DNA of 64,000 nucleotides from Turritopsis dohrnii (Eukaryota > Cnidaria > Hydrozoa > Anthoathecata > Oceaniidae), in NCBI GenBank assembly GCA_027922465.2, contig BQMF02000012.1, positions 1,798,001-1,862,000 on the forward strand, given 5' to 3'. The notes beneath the pieces were generated by a model that saw only the letters and a program-made list of their open reading frames with translations, was not told the origin of the DNA and did no database searches. This document shows, in pieces, positions 62,401 to 64,000 of the stretch (position 1 is its first letter; every line of letters starts with the position of its first letter). The position numbers and the translations under genes were made by a program.

Positions 62401-63065
62401 ATAGCAGCGGACATTCATTCATTTCCCGGCCACAGTTAGATGATACTGGCAGCAATAACTCCTATGATCTCAACCCACCGGATCAACACCCTCCTATTGG
62501 ACCACCGCCATCAATACCAGCCCCCACTCCACCAAGAAGCGGCCCTTCCGCCCGTGGCTTATATGACTTTGAACCAGGCAAGTTGTTTTCTTCAATCTGG
62601 AAACTTGGTGATGTTTTGTTGTGTATACATCTGCACACATGTTCTTTTTTATTGGAATCTGGAAGCTTTGTAAATGAAAAGTTGTTATTGGATATGCATG
62701 GAATAACCGCGAGACCACTGCATACCACCAATAGAAGTTGATATTTAGGAGTGAACATCTTGAGAACTGATTGAAATAACTCATATTCTTGGGGTCCTTG
62801 ACACTGCCAATTGGGTGAAAAAATTGAGCTTGGGAAACTGTGATGGCATAAAAGTATGAGTGCACATGACGAATTGTCTTAAGCTGGATGGTGTTCTTTA
62901 TTATTCATTTCTCATATTTTAGAAAATGAAGGCGAGCTGGAATTCAGGGAAGGTGACATCATTGAACTGACGAGCAGGATTGACGAAAACTGGCTGGAAG
63001 GTCGTTGCAATGGCAAATATGGTTACTTTCCTGAAAATTATGTTGAGATTCTTGTCCCCCTTTAA
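53409..63065 (+). CDS. SH3GL: Endophilin A (N-BAR plus SH3), complete, 11 coding exons
   Basis: Exons: 53409-53453, 58521-58589, 59232-59304, 59395-59538, 59619-59680, 60085-60156, 60568-60634, 61370-61461, 62153-62256, 62336-62577, 62923-63065. Phases agree; total 1113 nt, 370 residues, close to human endophilin A1-A3. The start [15 protein letters not shown] is the amphipathic helix 0 of the N-BAR domain (about 1-242), with AIEYLQPNP and [14 protein letters not shown] as family hallmarks. A Pro-rich linker ([20 protein letters not shown]) leads to a C-terminal SH3 ([40 protein letters not shown]). Endophilins bend membranes and recruit dynamin and synaptojanin in endocytosis. The last intron has a GC-AG donor; the exon 5 donor (ATG/GTCGGT) is weak. 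Intron 1 (5.1 kb) holds nested transposons. AATAAA signals are at 63170 and 63256. Confidence 0.95.
53489..53971 (+). mobile_element. ACACGC-end non-autonomous element, copy 1 (endophilin intron 1)
   Basis: Ends TATACACGCTTTTTTATATA and, inverted, TATATACGCTTTTTTTTAT. The interior is made of words such as TTGTTCTTATTTTGTTCTTA and CCTGAGGCAGGCTG. A second copy in opposite orientation is at 57491-58065 and a fragment at 8878-9087. Confidence 0.75.
54406..57381 (-). mobile_element. Damaged Ty3/Gypsy retrotransposon in endophilin intron 1
   Basis: Pol is read leftward from 57282 to 54802. It is bounded by a 70-bp direct repeat, TAGTACACTTTAACTATAAG and onward, at 54406-54475 and 57311-57381. A purine run (GAAGGGGAGATATTGAAGGG on the minus strand) lies just inside the left repeat, where a polypurine tract would be. 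The repeats may be short or truncated LTRs. gag is absent. Confidence 0.7.
54802..57282 (-). pseudogene. Ty3/Gypsy pol remnant (protease end, RT, integrase)
   Basis: 57282-56134 holds the end of protease and reverse transcriptase: [35 protein letters not shown] and [10 protein letters not shown], which carries the DD active site. The next stretch (about 56050-55970) passes from the end of RT almost straight to the region before integrase, so RNase H is deleted. 55972-55223 is integrase, with a zinc-finger part ([10 protein letters not shown]), a first Asp in LCADYF and a second in [10 protein letters not shown] frame break near 55210-55225 removes the stretch that should hold the catalytic Glu. 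55200-54802 is the C-terminal part ([29 protein letters not shown]). Inactive. Confidence 0.8.
57491..58065 (-). mobile_element. ACACGC-end non-autonomous element, copy 2, opposite orientation
   Basis: Starts TATACACGCTTTTTTTTATA, contains AGGCTCAGATTTGGCCAAAA and AAGAACAGCCAGCCTCAGGT, and ends TACTGGTTCTTATGTAAAGG. Together with copy 1 it brackets the Gypsy element in endophilin intron 1. Confidence 0.7.
59749..59822. mobile_element. Decayed family A hairpin in an endophilin intron
   Basis: CAGTGGATAGATTTATTGAA, then ATCCCTGCAAAAAGAGTCCA and ATTTCAATAAAAATGCTG match the family with many changes. Confidence 0.45.
60164..60467 (+). repeat. 152-bp tandem duplication in an endophilin intron
   Basis: GTTGCGATTCTCAAATTCAT begins copies at 60164 and 60316. 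The two copies differ at only a few bases. The first copy begins eight bases past the exon 6 donor. Confidence 0.9.
62578..62922 (+). other. GC-AG intron inside the endophilin SH3 domain
   Basis: The donor is CCAG/GCAAGT and the acceptor TTTTAG. Joining 62577 to 62923 restores the SH3 core ([13 protein letters not shown]). GCAAGT is the known consensus for GC donors. No in-frame GT donor nearby gives this join. Confidence 0.9.
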
Positions 63066-64000
63066 TTCACTACGTGTTTTTTTTAGCAATTGATCAAATT
63101 TTTAGGCTTTAAAGTAGATGGAGCTTGTTTTTGTTCTCTGTTGCCAAGATGATCAGTTTTGAACCCATAAATAAAAAATCGTACTGTAGGCAACCTTTGA
63201 ACCTAGTCCCACGTGTTTTGTTTTGTTTTGTTTGTAATGGTCACACATGGTATTAAATAAATTGAAATGTGCACTTGTTTTTCATTATCAAGTATGTATG
63301 TTCATGGGACTGATTGGGGATACGATAGTTTACATCTAATCTTTCAGTGATTTGAATTTATAGAATTTGACATCCTAAGTAATTTCATTATTCAATAAAA
63401 TTTTCTCAAATTTTATTCAAAGCTATGCGTCCTTCTCCAAGCTGGATTTTATTCGCCATTTTGATTATATCTTCAGGAGTAACATTGCTTTTGTTTCCTG
63501 TTTGAATCTCGGCCTCGTTCCCATAAGAATGCACTTGTGTAGAGTGTTTACACAGAGTGTTTATAAATGAAAACAAACTGTTTTTGCTCAAGAAAACAAC
63601 CTCACTTAACTATTCTGTCATGATATTATATATCAAAGTCTTTTTGTATGTAAGTGGTGTATACATATTTTTTTGGCATTATATCTTTTTACTATCAACG
63701 TATTATTTTTCTTGCTTAGGTTTATTTCTGTAATTTCTGTAGTTTTTGTGTTCCGACATTTAATCGACTCGTTAGTGTGTTGTTGTTTTCCATCTCCCAC
63801 ATTGGGATTACCCATTAGGCGAATTTGTTAAATAATCTCTACGAAGGAGTGCATTTCTATGGAAATATACGCGCTATTTTAATAAAAATGCTCTTAATCA
63901 CAGTGACTTTTCTTTTTTTTAACACAAGTCAACCTTTACAGATAGACCAAATCATCCAAAATTCACTGTGAATTTGAAGAGTACTTTCATTGAGGTAGTT
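63066..64000. other. Endophilin 3' UTR and downstream sequence
   Basis: AATAAA occurs at 63170-63175 and 63256-63261, either of which could be the poly(A) signal. A family A hairpin copy lies at 63823-63905. No further gene is seen before the window ends. Confidence 0.6.

Overview
This is nuclear DNA from an animal: genes are split by GT-AG introns and surrounded by many transposons, at high A+T. I found no bacterial-type operons, rRNA or CRISPR. The gene set (HES, CK1-gamma, one insulin/IGF-type receptor, endophilin A) with a mix of DIRS-like, Ty3/Gypsy, CR1/L2-like, pogo-like and Harbinger-like elements suggests a non-vertebrate, possibly a cnidarian such as a coral or anemone. That assignment is inference.

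Layout: (1) 1-929, minus: the first four coding exons of a HES-type bHLH-Orange repressor, cut by the window edge, with RBPJ and HES binding-site matches upstream. (2) About 2.8-22 kb: no confident host gene. It holds short hairpin repeats, a 3.1-kb near-perfect palindrome (11141-14276) carrying broken pieces of a Cys-rich (CXC-domain) protein, and a TA-flanked pogo-like transposon (17470-20398) with a second, HIRAN-like gene on the opposite strand. (3) 22021-31222, minus: casein kinase 1 gamma, ten coding exons, 454 residues. (4) 31.2-36 kb: 5'-truncated LINE and MITEs. (5) 36009-49120, minus: a single insulin-receptor-like tyrosine kinase, 19 coding exons, 1452 residues; its first intron is almost filled by a 4.2-kb element with DIRS-like pol remnants and arrays of GGCCTAAGTCCA at both ends. 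(6) 49.1-53.4 kb: shared upstream region of two divergent genes, with a 1.1-kb TTA-flanked element. (7) 53409-63065, plus: endophilin A (SH3GL), 11 exons, 370 residues, with a damaged Ty3/Gypsy element in intron 1.

I reconstructed the exons by hand from splice signals and family similarity; the three complete coding sequences each sum to an exact multiple of three. CK1-gamma, the insulin receptor and endophilin A work in plasma-membrane signalling and endocytosis. In human, CSNK1G2-SH3GL1-INSR lie together on 19p13 and CSNK1G1-SH3GL3-IGF1R on 15q, so the adjacency here looks like a retained piece of an ancient linkage group. This is the most interesting host-gene observation. The most unusual mobile DNA is the palindrome, the two-gene pogo-like element, and the composite element in the receptor intron.
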